Assembly: GCA_026874595.1 (NCBI GenBank)
Contig: CM049321.1
Coordinates: 9,298,979-9,362,978, forward strand
DNA: 64,000 nucleotides
Source of the DNA: Sipunculus nudus
Taxonomy: Eukaryota > Annelida > Sipuncula > Golfingiida > Sipunculidae
Reading direction: 5' to 3'
This document shows, in pieces, positions 12,101-22,854 of this stretch. The notes under the pieces were generated by a model. The model did not search any database. It saw nothing but the letters and a program-made list of their open reading frames with translations, and was not told the DNA's origin. Numbering within the stretch: the stretch's first letter is position 1; the number at the start of each line of letters is the position of its first letter. The position numbers were made by a program, and so were the translations under genes.

Positions 12101-14646
12101 AACTTGAGTATTTATGGGTATTTTTGGCTTCACTTTAGTCATGTGGAAACAAAACCTGCATTTGAATATGTCTTATTGGTGTCTGTTTACTTTGGAGTAA
12201 ACTGATTTATGCTTTATTTTCATTTAAGTAGCATTAATACATCACTTACAGTGTATTCAAACACAATATTTTAGAACATTTCATGAACCATCAATAAATT
12301 TTGGCCCAAACAGCTCCTGAAATTACACCACCGTTAAATTTCTATTTCAGTTTGTGTATATCACATGCATATAAAAAGTCATATTGCCAGATGACTTATT
12401 TCCTGAGTTTGTAGGGTGTTTATGAACTTTTCTTATATAAGGGAAGCTGATATTTAGCTGCAAATGTTTGTACCTATCAATGTTATTATACAGAGGATTA
12501 CTGGATGATTCTAACTTCCATGAATCCATCAACAAGATAACAGAGGAGCCAGTGCCGTATTACAACCAGTTCGCTAATGCTGCTGCGAGACATCCCAAGA
12601 TCCACCCCAAGGAGAGCGACATCCAGGAATCTGACCTTCCATCAGTGCCCCGCACCCCGGCACCTAGCAAAGAGGATGTTGACAGTAAAGATAGGTCACC
12701 AGATGAGGGCCGTGCCGGCAGTGTCAGGTCAACTCGCTCAGTACAGCTAGATCTTGCTTTGCAGGAGGAAGATTTTGCTCAGCTAGTAGACGAACAAGGA
12801 ACGTCATCTCAGGTATACATTTTAGTTTGTGGATGAACATTTTATACATTAAATATGGAGCACTGAAAAGTACATACCTCCATGCCTTGACTCAAGAGTG
12901 CTCTCTCCTGTAGTACTAGATTCTTCCACCTGCCTATGGAAGTCCTTACCAGGGAACAGATGCACAAAATGAAAAAGATATGATTCTTAGTCCACACCTA
13001 GATCTTTAACAAATCTCTGATATAGATACCCTTTCCCTGTCTGGAGGTGATATTTCATATAAATCCCACTGTCGATCCAACTGTCCTTCTAAGAAACAGT
13101 CCATAGTCCTGTCAGCCACTGTTCATGAAACCTGATGGAGGTTTGGTTTTGTTAGAAAAAATCATTAAATATGGAGATGATCTTAAGTTTGGTTTTTAAT
13201 AAATTTGTTATCTTTTTAAATAATAAGCATGTGCCCAGAGTGCTTTCTAGTCTCTTGTGACCCACCTTTCATATAATAGTTTATTCTTGATTCTGGTCTA
13301 CCTGCTTTATTGATTATATCCATTTGCTTTCCATTTATGGTTACACAGTAGTTGTTCCCTTGATCTTTTCCTTATTTGTCCTTGATGCTTAAACTGCCAT
13401 TGTGCTCATGAATTTTTCAATGTTTTCAGCTAATCAGTGCCTCTCGTGCATCCTCTGTTGATGAAACATCATCCCGATGCTCATCCTCCTCATCCCATGG
13501 TCCAGAGACTGAGCAGATGGATGAAGAACAAACTGAGCAGCACATACAGAAGCAGGCCATGAAAAAGTAAGTCGACATTTGGGATTGGTAATCAAATAGG
13601 TAAACTGTGGACTTGTAACAACAATACCTAGCACAAGTAAAGGATTTCCTTGAATCACATACAGATGTCATTGATTGAATACATTATACTGATTATTTTA
13701 GGCCAAAAAAATTAAAGCTGTATTACCACCCATGTCAAATTTTAACCACCCACATCAAAAAAAATTATTTTGACTTTCATCTTTCAAGAAGATATTAATA
13801 TAATACAATTTTGATAAGATTTCCTTTGTTATGTAGTGCTTTTACCTGTTTAGCAAAAAGTTCTGTTATTTTCATGCGTTTCCCTGATCATATGACATTT
13901 TAATCAAAACATACAAAAAAGGGTAAAAATAAATTATCACCTGCCACCACTGATTTCTGAAAAAAAAGTGCCTGAAAACCATGCCTTTTTTTGCCTTGTT
14001 TATATTTTTTCAATTCATTTTCTTTAAACAATGCATAAATTTCCATTTATTTCTCATTTGTGTATATAATTTTTAAGTTCACGTTTGTCAGATTTATTTA
14101 TGCATCTCTGTTTCTTTTTATTTAAGATATTCTTATCAGACAGGTTTAACTTAGGGTGTCATACGAGCAGATAATATAATACAGAACGAATGTGAAATTT
14201 GTAAATAAAACAAATCCTTCTCTTTATAATGATTTGATTATTTTCTGCACATATTCTGTTTTTAAAGTGATGCAAGACATAAATTTTTGATGCTGCATGA
14301 TAAATCTTTTATGTAAATAGAACTTCTTTCAAGATTTGGTTTTAAAGTTCTCCATTATGTGTAAGTAAAGAATTGTTTAATAATTCATTCATCATGGTAG
14401 TTTTATCAAAGGCATGCAGCTTATGTACAGACCCTTGTTGTATATGAGAAGCCTGACACTTTCATCCGTAATCCCAGGACACCAGAGTTTGGTCGTGTGG
14501 CTGAGACTTTAATAGACAACACATTGATGAACATCATCCAGGAAGCGTTCCTTGAGGAGTTTAACATCACGGCCAGACCCAGACAGGTAGCCATGCTGCC
14601 CCGACCGGCCACGCCTAAAAGTGGAAGAAACTCAAAAAAATTGTGA
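94..14646 (+). CDS. CFAP65: CFAP65 (CCDC108), C-terminal 802 residues, 16 exons, 5' end outside window
   Basis: Cilia- and flagella-associated protein 65, an axonemal protein with ASH/MSP-like immunoglobulin folds, needed in the family for sperm flagella and motile cilia. Exons: 94-162, 627-755, 1303-1387, 2213-2371, 2904-3014, 3352-3543, 3987-4145, 7119-7262, 8179-8295, 8899-9033, 10527-10610, 10973-11175, 11720-11851, 12494-12812, 13430-13566, 14412-14646. All have AG/GT borders. Their phases join into one open frame of 803 codons ending in TGA at 14644-14646. Family-like stretches include ELQYWAETGEYDLGELHEV, GTDRLPVLLKIAEGREIL, YEMYNGGATPLNYQI, KTYSVDIPIHIHNGD and FLSQERVSFGNMP. The last four exons are charged and low-complexity, as expected for a CFAP65 tail. 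Human CFAP65 is roughly 1,900 residues, so about 40% of the protein is here. Poly(A) signal AATAAA at 14983-14988. The name rests on remembered family sequence and was not searched. Confidence 0.88.
627..755 (+). CDS. CFAP65: CFAP65 exon 2
   Basis: Acceptor ttttacag, donor gtaaac. Encodes the start of an ASH/MSP-like beta-sandwich (AIQDFNFSAAPVNSEPC then VQLMVENPGPVPTEW). The final Trp codon is split TG|G across the intron. Confidence 0.85.
1303..1387 (+). CDS. CFAP65: CFAP65 exon 3
   Basis: Completes the split Trp and continues AFLFPSDLQLELQYWAE then TGEYDLGELHE. Acceptor tttgacag, donor gtcagt. This segment is among the most family-diagnostic in the gene. Confidence 0.88.
2213..2371 (+). 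CDS. CFAP65: CFAP65 exon 4
   Basis: 53 codons, phase 0 at both ends, acceptor attgacag, donor gtgagt. Encodes the rest of the ASH-like domain, with LEPGECKTITLQYNH and GTDRLPVLLKIAEGREIL. The internal ATG at its 5' border is not a start. Confidence 0.9.
2904..3014 (+). CDS. CFAP65: CFAP65 exon 5
   Basis: 37 codons, phase 0, acceptor tttccag, donor gtaaac. LNFVGVSVEPGRPYVHFPS then a stretch ending PVGQKNSPTQ opens the next beta-sandwich domain. Confidence 0.9.
3352..3543 (+). CDS. CFAP65: CFAP65 exon 6
   Basis: 64 codons, phase 0, acceptor attttag, donor gtgagt. Carries VYEMYNGGATPLNYQID, NFDHPVFECLKPKGEILPG and RFSPLEAKTYS, strongly like other CFAP65 proteins. Confidence 0.92.
3987..4145 (+). 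CDS. CFAP65: CFAP65 exon 7
   Basis: 53 codons, phase 0, acceptor tttccag, donor gtaaac. VDIPIHIHNGDTALVTFTG then GYDQRVMGDTMP ends the domain. A 2.97-kb intron follows. Confidence 0.9.
4146..7118. repeat. Long CFAP65 intron with two pairs of dispersed repeats
   Basis: No exon is missing here, since phases match across it. A ~170-bp sequence at 4909-5078 recurs at 6550-6722 in direct orientation with scattered substitutions (shared catgccat, gttacccatgt, tgttgtattgcatgcattta). A second ~70-bp sequence at 4838-4907 recurs at 5416-5485 (shared tccttggtacacattgc). A short ATT microsatellite sits near 4373. Confidence 0.75.
7119..7262 (+). CDS. CFAP65: CFAP65 exon 8
   Basis: 48 codons, phase 0, acceptor gattttag, donor gtaagt. 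FLSQERVSFGNMPLFCKVRR begins a further ASH-like repeat. The longer plus-strand ORF over this place starts in intron in another frame and is not the gene. Confidence 0.88.
8179..8295 (+). CDS. CFAP65: CFAP65 exon 9
   Basis: 39 codons, phase 0, acceptor tccacag, donor gtgagt. Encodes YVRISPAQGTLRANSGVLC and TSCGVPSFYDLDLVCE, the end of the repeat. No ORF of 60 residues exists here, so it shows only through splicing. Confidence 0.85.
8899..9033 (+). CDS. CFAP65: CFAP65 exon 10
   Basis: 45 codons, phase 0, acceptor ccaacag, donor gtacca. A charged helical stretch (YQHKLQLWESEKQRQKVEF) marks the shift from beta-domains to the coiled-coil/linker part of the protein. Confidence 0.85.
9147..9690. repeat. 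Minisatellite in CFAP65 intron, about 4 units of 120-145 bp
   Basis: Four imperfect direct copies share ttgaaaaagcttgtggacc, gccaaactgtttgacc and ctcacccacccatggatga. Unit starts fall near 9156, 9297, 9440 and 9563. The rest of the intron, to 10526, shows no other feature I can name. Confidence 0.8.
10527..10610 (+). CDS. CFAP65: CFAP65 exon 11
   Basis: 28 codons, phase 0, acceptor gttgaag, donor gtcaga. Lysine-rich linker (GRPKSGELRPIEKTIKDP...). Confidence 0.75.
10973..11175 (+). CDS. CFAP65: CFAP65 exon 12
   Basis: 67 codons plus two bases, acceptor ctctgcag, donor gttagc. Encodes TLPPIRQTTVDDQCDRQKRI through NNFPNEYKNFYID plus a split codon AG|N that can join either exon 13 or the alternative exon at 11249. 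Confidence 0.85.
11249..11357 (+). CDS. CFAP65: Candidate alternative terminal exon of CFAP65
   Basis: After acceptor tattgcag the phase left by exon 12 (AG|T) gives a serine, then 35 open codons (HLPYEPPVGGEMPSVRL...) and a TAA at 11355-11357. A canonical AATAAA follows at 11616-11621, before exon 13. Together these look like a short-isoform 3' end that would drop the acidic tail encoded by exons 13-16. Transcript support is needed; the open frame could be chance at this length. Confidence 0.45.
11720..11851 (+). CDS. CFAP65: CFAP65 exon 13
   Basis: Acceptor gattacag, donor gtaacc. Completes the split Arg codon and encodes SLSEKFGPKIRRAQAEQEAE and then a hydrophobic helix ending ALANVL, with a split Arg at its end. 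Confidence 0.82.
12494..12812 (+). CDS. CFAP65: CFAP65 exon 14
   Basis: Acceptor ttatacag, donor gtatac. 106 codons: GLLDDSNFHESINKITEEP, then a Ser/Pro/Asp-rich disordered stretch with many SP/TP sites. In-frame and phase-consistent with both neighbours. Confidence 0.85.
13430..13566 (+). CDS. CFAP65: CFAP65 exon 15
   Basis: Acceptor ttttcag, donor gtaagt. Ser-rich then Gln/Glu-rich (SSRCSSSSHGPETEQMDEEQ...). Two overlapping minus-strand ORFs here are shadows. Confidence 0.82.
13701..13995. mobile_element. MITE copy in CFAP65 intron 15
   Basis: Starts GGCCAAAAAAATTAAAG after TTA and ends in a degraded inverse terminus (tgcctgaaaaccatgcc...GCC). It aligns along its length with the element at 23920-24255 (shared ttcctttgtt, tgtagtgcttttac, gatttctgaaaaaaa). 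No coding capacity. Confidence 0.8.
14412..14646 (+). CDS. CFAP65: CFAP65 exon 16, terminal
   Basis: Acceptor atcaaag completes the Lys codon. It encodes HAAYVQTLVVYEKPDTFIRN, a helix RVAETLIDNTLMNIIQEAFL and a basic C-terminus ending NSKKL, then TGA. The stop-codon neighbourhood is duplicated imperfectly about 100 bp downstream. Confidence 0.85.
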
Positions 14647-17600
14647 TAGTTCTGACACATTGAACTTGTTAAAGATCAAGTGACCATGCATTCAGTGAAA
14701 AAACTTTGTGCCATGGAGATAGTGGTATTTAAAAGCTGGAAGAAACTCCAAAAAGTTGTGATAGTTCTGATACAAGAAACTCCTCAAAGAAATTTATAGA
14801 ATGCCTCAATCCAGAAACATCCAAAACAGATTGATTTTCGGAGTCTTATTAATGAAAGTCTGCTGTTTCTTTTCATCAGGCTTGTTTGTTGAAAAAGCAG
14901 AGGTTACAAACAAAACTTTCAAAGTCATTTTTAGAATGTGTTGCTCTAGAATGTGGAAAAGCCAAGCTTGTTATTGTAAACAAATAAATGCTGCTGTGAA
15001 AATGTGCAAATGGTGAAGTCTGGGGTCAGATTTGTTTAAAATTGATCGCTATCTGACGACGTCAGTTGATGGTAAATGTACAGCTGTTTCATAAACTGCA
15101 AATACACTGTCCCCCAAATTTGAATACTGTATTATTTGACATTGTGAAAAATCGATCTACGGTACTGTTTTTCATCAGCCAGGAGTTTCTAGAATAGTAT
15201 CATTAAATTTCGAACTTCAGTGTTCGTAGATGATATCATAACATTGTTATTTATTGCCACATAATATCATTTTGTTTATCAGGGTCACAACTGACTTGTC
15301 CATATTGACTGTGATATAAAGCTTTTTTTGTATTTTGTTTTGCTTACTGTGTTATAAAATTTAAAGAACCAATACATATTAAAGAAAATTTATTTTCAGA
15401 TTTAACAATACACTAGTTAACAAAATCTGTGTTCTGCCACTATGAAAAATGACCAACAGTTATTAAAAAGTGACTGACAACTATGCAAAGTGACCAAGTT
15501 TGAGATCCTTTGTGCAAAAGTGACTTCAACAAAATTTAAATGAAGCTGTGGGGAATATTAACATAAAGCATTTAGAGAAGACCTAGTTTAAATAGATCTA
15601 TGGAATTGTGAAAGAGAGCAATTTCGAATGTAAGAGCAAATGGAATACCTGATAATCTAAAGGCATTGTTTTTGTTAAATTTGTTTCGAGGTCATCTGCA
15701 CTATACGTATTTTACTAATGCTGATGGTATAAATATAATCTTAACCATAAGTTAGTTGGACACGCACAATGAAATGTCATGTCAGCTATGTTAATTAAAT
15801 TGAAATATGTGACAGTATATTTTTTGTTATAAATGGTTAACCTTCAAGAACCCTACTGCAAAATGGACGTTTAAAACAGGTGTCGATAAAAATATTATAC
15901 ATGTTTCTTATGCATGTGAGACAACGGAAGTTTTGATTTCCCCATCTTTTACAATAAATGTTATACATTGTTTTATAACGAGGTTTATTATTCAGAACAG
16001 GTGCATGAAAGATGAATGAGAAATATTTATTCAATGATAATTTCCGTGATTTAATTTTTCATGGATCCTAAAAATGGGACGTTTTGGACAGAGTTTCGGA
16101 CACTAATTTTTGTTGCCAAATGAAGCTGTAAGAAATATGGTTTACATTCCAGGTTCAAATATTGACACAAATTAGTGTTTACACAGAGACATTTCCTTTC
16201 TCTTGAACTGTCAGAATGTTTAAAAGTTTGTTATTCAATCTAAACCATTAATATATATACATTTGCATTTTATGTCGTTTCTAACAGCTCTTAAAGAAGT
16301 TCAGTACCTATGTCAACCCACATCATCGGTGTCACTGTCCTAAAAGGCAGTGATGGTTATCCAAGGCTTGATTTTCTGGAAGGCGACATTACCATAAATG
16401 AATTGGACGTGTTTTACAGTGCAGTCTTATGGTGCACATTTACGCCATTTGTCAGTGTTGAAACATGACGTAAAGAGGAACTCGTAAATTTCCGATTAAC
16501 ACAAGCAGTTGTTGACCTTGCCTATTATCATAATGGTACAAGTGGTGGTATTTTGGGATATTATCTAAATAACGTGAATGTAAAATAAGGTCAAATTACG
16601 TACAAAATTTCAAGAAAAAAATGCTTAAAAGCGGGACCTTACTTAATTCATGGTGGACAAAATATTATGGAGTTATGAATCAAGCTTTTTACATGCGAAT
16701 ATCTTAAAAAAAAACAATTGTTATTCTTTTGGTTCGTTACACGTGTTAGTGCAAGTTGAGAGAGAGAGAGAGAGAGAGAGAAGCAGTCTCTTCCTCTAAT
16801 CTATTTCTAACAAATATGTAACAAAAAGTTCCGATTGCCATTCAAATGGAAATTATAAAGTGACAGCTATACTCTTTTTGATACCCAGTACAAGCAATAC
16901 ACACTCAATGTTAAATCTACTTAGTAAAATTCCATTTTTGTAACCGCGTTTCATTTCTAACAAAGGTAAGATTCCGATATCACTATTCGCTTTGAAAAGA
17001 CCGCGCCAAGTGGGAAAAATTTGTTTCTGTAAACAAGGACGTAGAAGAATATAACGGATCACTGGATTAAATAATGTGCTTAAGTGAGAGCTGTAAACAA
17101 GAGATATAAATACACTGTTGATTCGGGGACAGGGAAATTATCGCGAATATAAAACCGTGAATAAGACGCTTAATCTGTGAAAGTAAACCGCCGTTTATAG
17201 TCTTTGTCATGTCAATTGTTTCTTTCTTTAACCTGGACGGTTCACCTGAGTAGAGCAGCTAAGTCAGATGTTGTGTTTCCACTTTCTTGACCTTGGCATG
17301 GATAGATCCTGCGCCACTCGTACCTCTTCAACCATAGGGCGGTTTTGCCACCCAATTTTTATTTAATTATTTTCTTGAGTCGCTGTGTCTTTGGCCCGAT
17401 AAGGACCAGGCTGTGAACCTGCCAAAACCAACTCCTCAGGAATCATTACCAAATAATTTTTAAGAGCATCGTCGAAAACGTAAGAAACCATTGGTATACG
17501 AGTCAAAGCGGTGGCGTTTGTAAAAGATAAGCATATTTAAAAATAATTTTTTAATATTGATAAAATAAGGTTTGTGGAGATGGAATACTGGTTAATGTAT

Positions 17601-17680
17601 GTTTCTGTCTCATTTCTCATGTCTCATATTAATTGTCAGAGTATCAGGTTTAAGGTGGATTTGTAATAATATGGGTTCCC
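14647..17680. other. Intergenic, no gene seen
   Basis: AT-rich sequence downstream of CFAP65. ORFs here are short and carry no recognisable protein signature. A (GA)n microsatellite lies at about 16757-16782. Near 17131-17165 a gcgaatataaaacc motif resembles one near 35770, probably a dispersed repeat. Confidence 0.6.
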
Positions 17681-17689
17681 AGATATAGA

Positions 17690-19560
17690 TGCATTTTCTC
17701 ATTAAGACTTTGAATTAAGATTTTGAACAATATTTGTAATATGCTAATTAGAGCCGCCATTAACTAATATTCTACTGTTTCCAATATTTCAAGAACTACA
17801 CATGAAAACATGTCCAACACTGTATCTAGACCAAGGTTTTCATGGCCAAATATAAATATACTAGCACACTAAAAACAAATTGGGCTACATTTTCATTTTG
17901 AAATTTTGTAATGTGTACATTAGGGCGACCATTGGCACATATTTAACTGTTTCCATTACCTAAGGAACTAACATTGGAAATTGTTGAATCATGTTTAGAC
18001 CGAACTTTTTATGGTCAAAGTTTAATATAAAAATATCAACAATGGGCCACCATTGTAAACAAATTATGATTTTTTCATTATTAAAAAAAAAATACATAAT
18101 AATTGGTCAAATACTCTATCCAGACCCAGGTTTTCATGGTCAAAGATTATTTGGATTTGAGAACATTTTAATTTCTAATATGTATTTTAGGGTCGCCATG
18201 GATACAAAAATACTTATATTCTTCCGTATTCCAAGGACACTCGTTGTTGATCTAGTGTAACTGGACATAACAAACAAGTAAACACACAACATTGTAAACT
18301 ATTTTCATAGAATGGTAGGATCGAAAGTTTAAGTCGATACTTCGCATGTTGTGTTTAAGTTTAGCATCCTTGTGTGCTCAATCAACTCCAAATACATGCA
18401 ACTTGGGTTAGGGAAATGCCAAATTTTATTCATAACACCCGATGGGATCGCCATGAATAAAAAATTACTTTTTGTCGAATATTATTTTTAATAGTCATAT
18501 GTCACCCTACCGAAGATTGTTAGTAGAAAAAAAGGGATTTTTCTTTCAGTTTTATTTGAATCAATAATATGCAAATTATGGCACATTTTCTCATGTTTCT
18601 TGGGAATTATTTCTGTTGTTAGAAAGGTGTTTAACCTCTGCCTTAAATAATCAACGATTCTTATCATCCAATAAAAAAAATCATTAGTTTATCCAGATGA
18701 AAGGCGAGTTTTGCCTTCAATGATCAATGTTCAACTTATTTTGACGCAGCTCAATTTAAGTTTCGCAAATCAGTGATGGGCATGAAGTTATAATTAAAGG
18801 CGAGGTACTTCTCGTTTTAATATGATGGTAATTAAAAATATCTATATAAACTTTCATAGATTATAAGCTCCGTATATGTTTTATAAGACAATTCTGCATG
18901 AGAACCTGTGCCAAGAGTAACACCCGAATAACCAGTGGCGTCAATTTATCCTCAAGGGTGGGGTCGGGGGGGGGGGGGGGGTTGACTCATACGGAATAGT
19001 TGGAGCAACCTTTCTGTAAACCTTTACGATAACTGATATACCACATTTTTTCAGAAAAATCAGTATTAAGCTTTAATCTACATAAACATTGCTGAACCTT
19101 TTTACTCGTTAATAAAAAACCCAATGGTTCCGTCATTTCTGGCTAGTTCTAAGATTTCACGCAATTTTATACCGCTTATTCAGTTGCCAGTCGGTGCGAT
19201 ATACACGGTTTATAGTGGATATGTGATCGTATAAGCCCTTGTTATAATTCAGATTAGTTGTTCTCTTAATGTCCTTTAGGTGATGTTTGTAGTATGCCAT
19301 TAAGGCCCGCCATAAACAAGAGTCACTTCTCCAGTATCATAGGTACTAACCATGCTATTGGTCAAAGTCACATGTCAAATCTAACCCTTGGTTTCTGTTT
19401 CATGGATTAATAAAACAAAGGCTGGATGCACATTTTAATTTTTATTAAGCAAATTATGGTTGGTTTGGATAACAACACCCTTTTACTTCAGTATCGCCAT
19501 CGCAGACCATGAACATATTTTGTGGTTCTCAGTCATAATAGCAGTTTTCCATAAGCACAG
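17690..19560. repeat. Degenerate tandem-like repeats of about 200 bp
   Basis: A module containing a 'taatatg...tta-gg-CGCCAT' core, 'actgtttccat' and 'tagacc-aggttttcatggtcaaa' recurs near 17740-17850, 17910-18020, 18120-18200, then more weakly at 18430, 19290-19390 and 19490. Divergence is high. The poly-G run at 18967-18980 interrupts it. Confidence 0.5.
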
Positions 19561-19985
19561 AAAAAAGTATTAAGTTTCAAATTATTATTGATTTACAAAT
19601 CAGACCACTGAGAAATGTTGGCTTGTCTCTACAAAAAAATGATAAATGACTGCATTACTGATTGTGGCACCCTGACCAAACTCTTTGCAACTGTAAAATA
19701 TCAGATTAGATAATAATTCCAGAGTGACGCAGAACATTAAATATCATATTGCCATCAATTGTCTTGAAGCAGATATGTTAAATAGAGAGATACATATTAC
19801 AGTAGAACCTCAAAATTACGGACACTGACGGGACCGGAAATTTATCCCGCGATAGGGAGGTGCCATGAGTAGGGGGGTCACCATATCTTTAGTAATAGAC
19901 TGGCGGCATGTTCATGTTTTGGCTTAGTTATAACAACCATTCCAAATTCGGACAGACCTTTCGGCCATTCCCTGGTTTAAAACTT

Positions 19986-20745
19986 CATTTTCTATGTTGT
20001 TTTATTTTATTCGTAGCAGAAACCCTACAAGGGATTATGGGCGGCACAATCTGACCCGCACAATGCTCCGCTGCTTCTACATATACCAGCGGCCTAGGTA
20101 AAACAAATGTAGTGAAGAGGGGAATGTAGTCCCCTTCAAATATGTTGGATTAGAACTGTTTTAATGCAAATAACATACACAATAGTGTTTTTATTGCAAA
20201 GGACCTCACGGAAAAAATATTTTTGTAAATATTTTGTAAGCATACGCATGTGAAATATAAACTGAGGATGTTTCTTTGAAATGCCGTAACACATTTTTAT
20301 TTTGAAGTTTGACAATTGAGACATGTGGTCCCGGCCGACCCTCACTGTCAACAAGGGAGAGGTTCGGTTCAAGTAGAAACGACACCTGGGGACAGATGGG
20401 CACAATGTATATTCACCAGGTGAGCGATATTACGGGTACACTTGACCCCCCCCCCCCACCCTTCCCCAATCTATATAAACAACCTGGCCGCCAATTCAAC
20501 TCGGCGCCCTTAGGTTGCCTGCTACGCTCCGAAAAAGCGCGTGATCTCTCGGTGACCTTCCACTCACACGCTGTGATATATAAAAGGCTTCTTCAGGTTT
20601 AGCAAGCTGCCAAACACCCAGTCAATTTTTGCTGGAAAAGCTAGAATCTAATTGGCTAAGCGTGTAAACAAAGATGCAATTTGTTAAAAGTAATCTGATT
20701 GACTCAGTGTGTAAAAAAACATGGCTGCGTCCATGCCAAACTCGT
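19986..20745 (+). repeat. Block A copy 1, inverted partner of 31200-31921
   Basis: Reverse complement matches run from ttttattttattcgtagcag through gtagaaacgacacc and gggcacaatgt to atggctgcgtccatgcc. It includes the 5' flank and start codon of the helicase-like fragment. A poly-C run near 20447 corresponds to a poly-G run near 31475. Confidence 0.85.
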
Positions 20746-20990
20746 CCGGTACTGCAAGAGAGGAAATTTGCAAACAATTAGGGATTACTGACCTCAGGCC
20801 AAACAAGCAAGTTAGTATAGAGACTGTTTTGAAAGGTGACGATTGTATCGTGTGTATTCCAACTGGCGGTGGAAAAAAAAACCTGTGCTTACAGGACATT
20901 GGATCCCAGTGCAAATCGACCGGCGCCTCAAACAACATCCAATTGTGCTGGCCATGCCTGCACTGTGATTGTTTAAAAATTACGTAGGGG
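20721..20990 (+). pseudogene. RecQ-like helicase N-terminal fragment
   Basis: ATG at 20721 opens 88 codons. Residues about 20-35 (LGITDLRPNKQ) resemble the helicase motif 0 (LRPxQ), and residues about 43-53 (CIVCIPTGGGKK) resemble Walker A, where families read GK[S/T]. After an A-run in the Walker A codons the homology fades and the frame stops at about 20985, so motifs Ia-VI are absent. In the inverted copy only the start codon and the first few codons survive, at about 31195-31215. Probably the 5' end of a broken helicase gene carried in the duplication. The family call is inferred from two short motifs. Confidence 0.45.
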
Positions 20991-22322
20991 GACTTCCACA
21001 GAGACAACACCGCCTGGTGGCCAAACTTGACTGGCAACCGCAGTTTCTTGCAGCGGTTAGTGTAGGGAATAGTTGAGCATAGCGTAACCGCTGCTTATGG
21101 AGCGTACTTGACCGCCTGTCCAACTGAATTATCTTAGATTTACTCCTTAATAAGGCATAAAACAACGTTTCTTTTTTCCTACATGGACGCTATCACTCAT
21201 GCTCTGCAACTGACCACTTTCCCGCTCGTGCTCTAATTACCGCGCGTTTTGATTATAGAACGGGTTATTACTGAAACGGGTTCTATTAATTGCCTATTTG
21301 CGAATGCTAGTGCTTATCATGGAACAGTTAAAAGTGAAAGGTTTTGGTTTTGTACAAAGTTACCTGGCCTATTGTTGTATATGGACTGTAACCCTGTACT
21401 TGTCTCAGGTCTCACATATTTATTTATATGGCTGGGAGTGAAGCAAGGGCGTGATTACCTTTCATCTTGTAGATACTGTGAGGCGACAGCTGGCTGTGTA
21501 GGTGACTAATTGACCTAGATCTGCACAAAGCCTAAGGTGGACTCCTTATCTAATTGTAACTCCACGTGCTGTCTAATTGGTACTGACATTGACCACTGGC
21601 TGGTCAAATCCCTGTTTGAGCACTGCATAATGTGGTGATGACTGCTATAAGAATCATCGCTCTGGTCATGTCTATCTCAATGAACATCCTGAACCTAAAG
21701 CCAAATTGGTCAGATTATCATAATAATATCTCTTTACTCCTTTAACCGTCTAATTAGTTTCAGTTTCAGCTAATTAGCAGACTATGGCCGAAAAGATTTT
21801 AACAAGCAAACACATCTCAGTAGTTCAATCGCTTGTCATTAGCCAATGCTATTTCCAAATATAACTTGGGGAACACATATTTTTGAAAAAATCTATATTT
21901 TTCATCTTTTTTTTAATATAAAATAAAAGTTAAACAGACACAATAAAACCAAAGGTTTGTTTATTTCCCATGTAAAGTATAAAAACATGTTAAAGGTATG
22001 TTAAATTATTATGTATATATTAAATCCACTTAAGCATAAAACATGTCTCTCTAAAATATTTTATGAAAATGGTTTGAAGATTGATATAACGTATAAAATA
22101 TTTGTTTTTCGTTCCGATCATATATATATAAAAAATCATATATAAATGACAAACATAGTTAATATTTGTGCTGTAAAATATTCTTGATATGTAAACATTC
22201 GGATCTCAACTCTTTTTTTATCATTTTGTGGCGTTGAAGCTTGAAAAATGCGGTGCGGGGCGGGTGCGGACTGAAAGAATATTTTTGCTGGATGGGTGTG
22301 GGTGGGAAAAAAACATATTAAC
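20991..22322. other. No gene seen; G-rich degenerate minisatellite at the end
   Basis: Short ORFs (for example 21249-21509) have no recognisable features. From about 22235 a GCGGGgCGGGTGCGG-like motif repeats at irregular spacing and runs into block B; the same motif begins block B2 at about 31950. Confidence 0.55.
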
Positions 22323-22854
22323 TGCGGGGTAGGGCTCAATTTTTTTCTTTGATTGCGGGGTGGGCTGCGAGCTGACAGGGAATGATGTGAGGCGGGTGCA
22401 GCTTCAATTTTTCGGCCTGTGTAGGGCCCAAGTACCCATTCACTCCTAGTTGGAGGAAGCGCACCCTTGTTCATGTGGTGAAGACTTTGGCCAGGAGTCT
22501 TAGCGAGGATGGCGGTCTGAATGGGACACATTACAGATATTGCATCACGCACCGAACGCCACATTTTTGGAAATAATACGTAGGCAACAAAAAAAAAAAA
22601 ATAAATAAATAAAATAATAACACTATTCAGTTTTACGTAACCAAAATTTTACAGAGGTGTCTGGGATGCTCAAATATCGAACTCTTAATATTTGACCATA
22701 GCACCAATTTTTTAGTTTATTGACAGCCCTGTAAACAAATAAACACATGCATGTTTGAGGGTTTGTGTGCTTATTTAGTATTCATTGAGAAGAACATACA
22801 TGGTGTAATTAAGAATTAAAAATCAGCTTTGATAATCAACATTAACTGGCCTTC

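Noticed and set aside
22136-22564. 142-codon minus-strand ORF
   Set aside because: Covers the GCGGG-type minisatellite; its partner in block B2 is in another frame and shorter, so there is no protein conservation.
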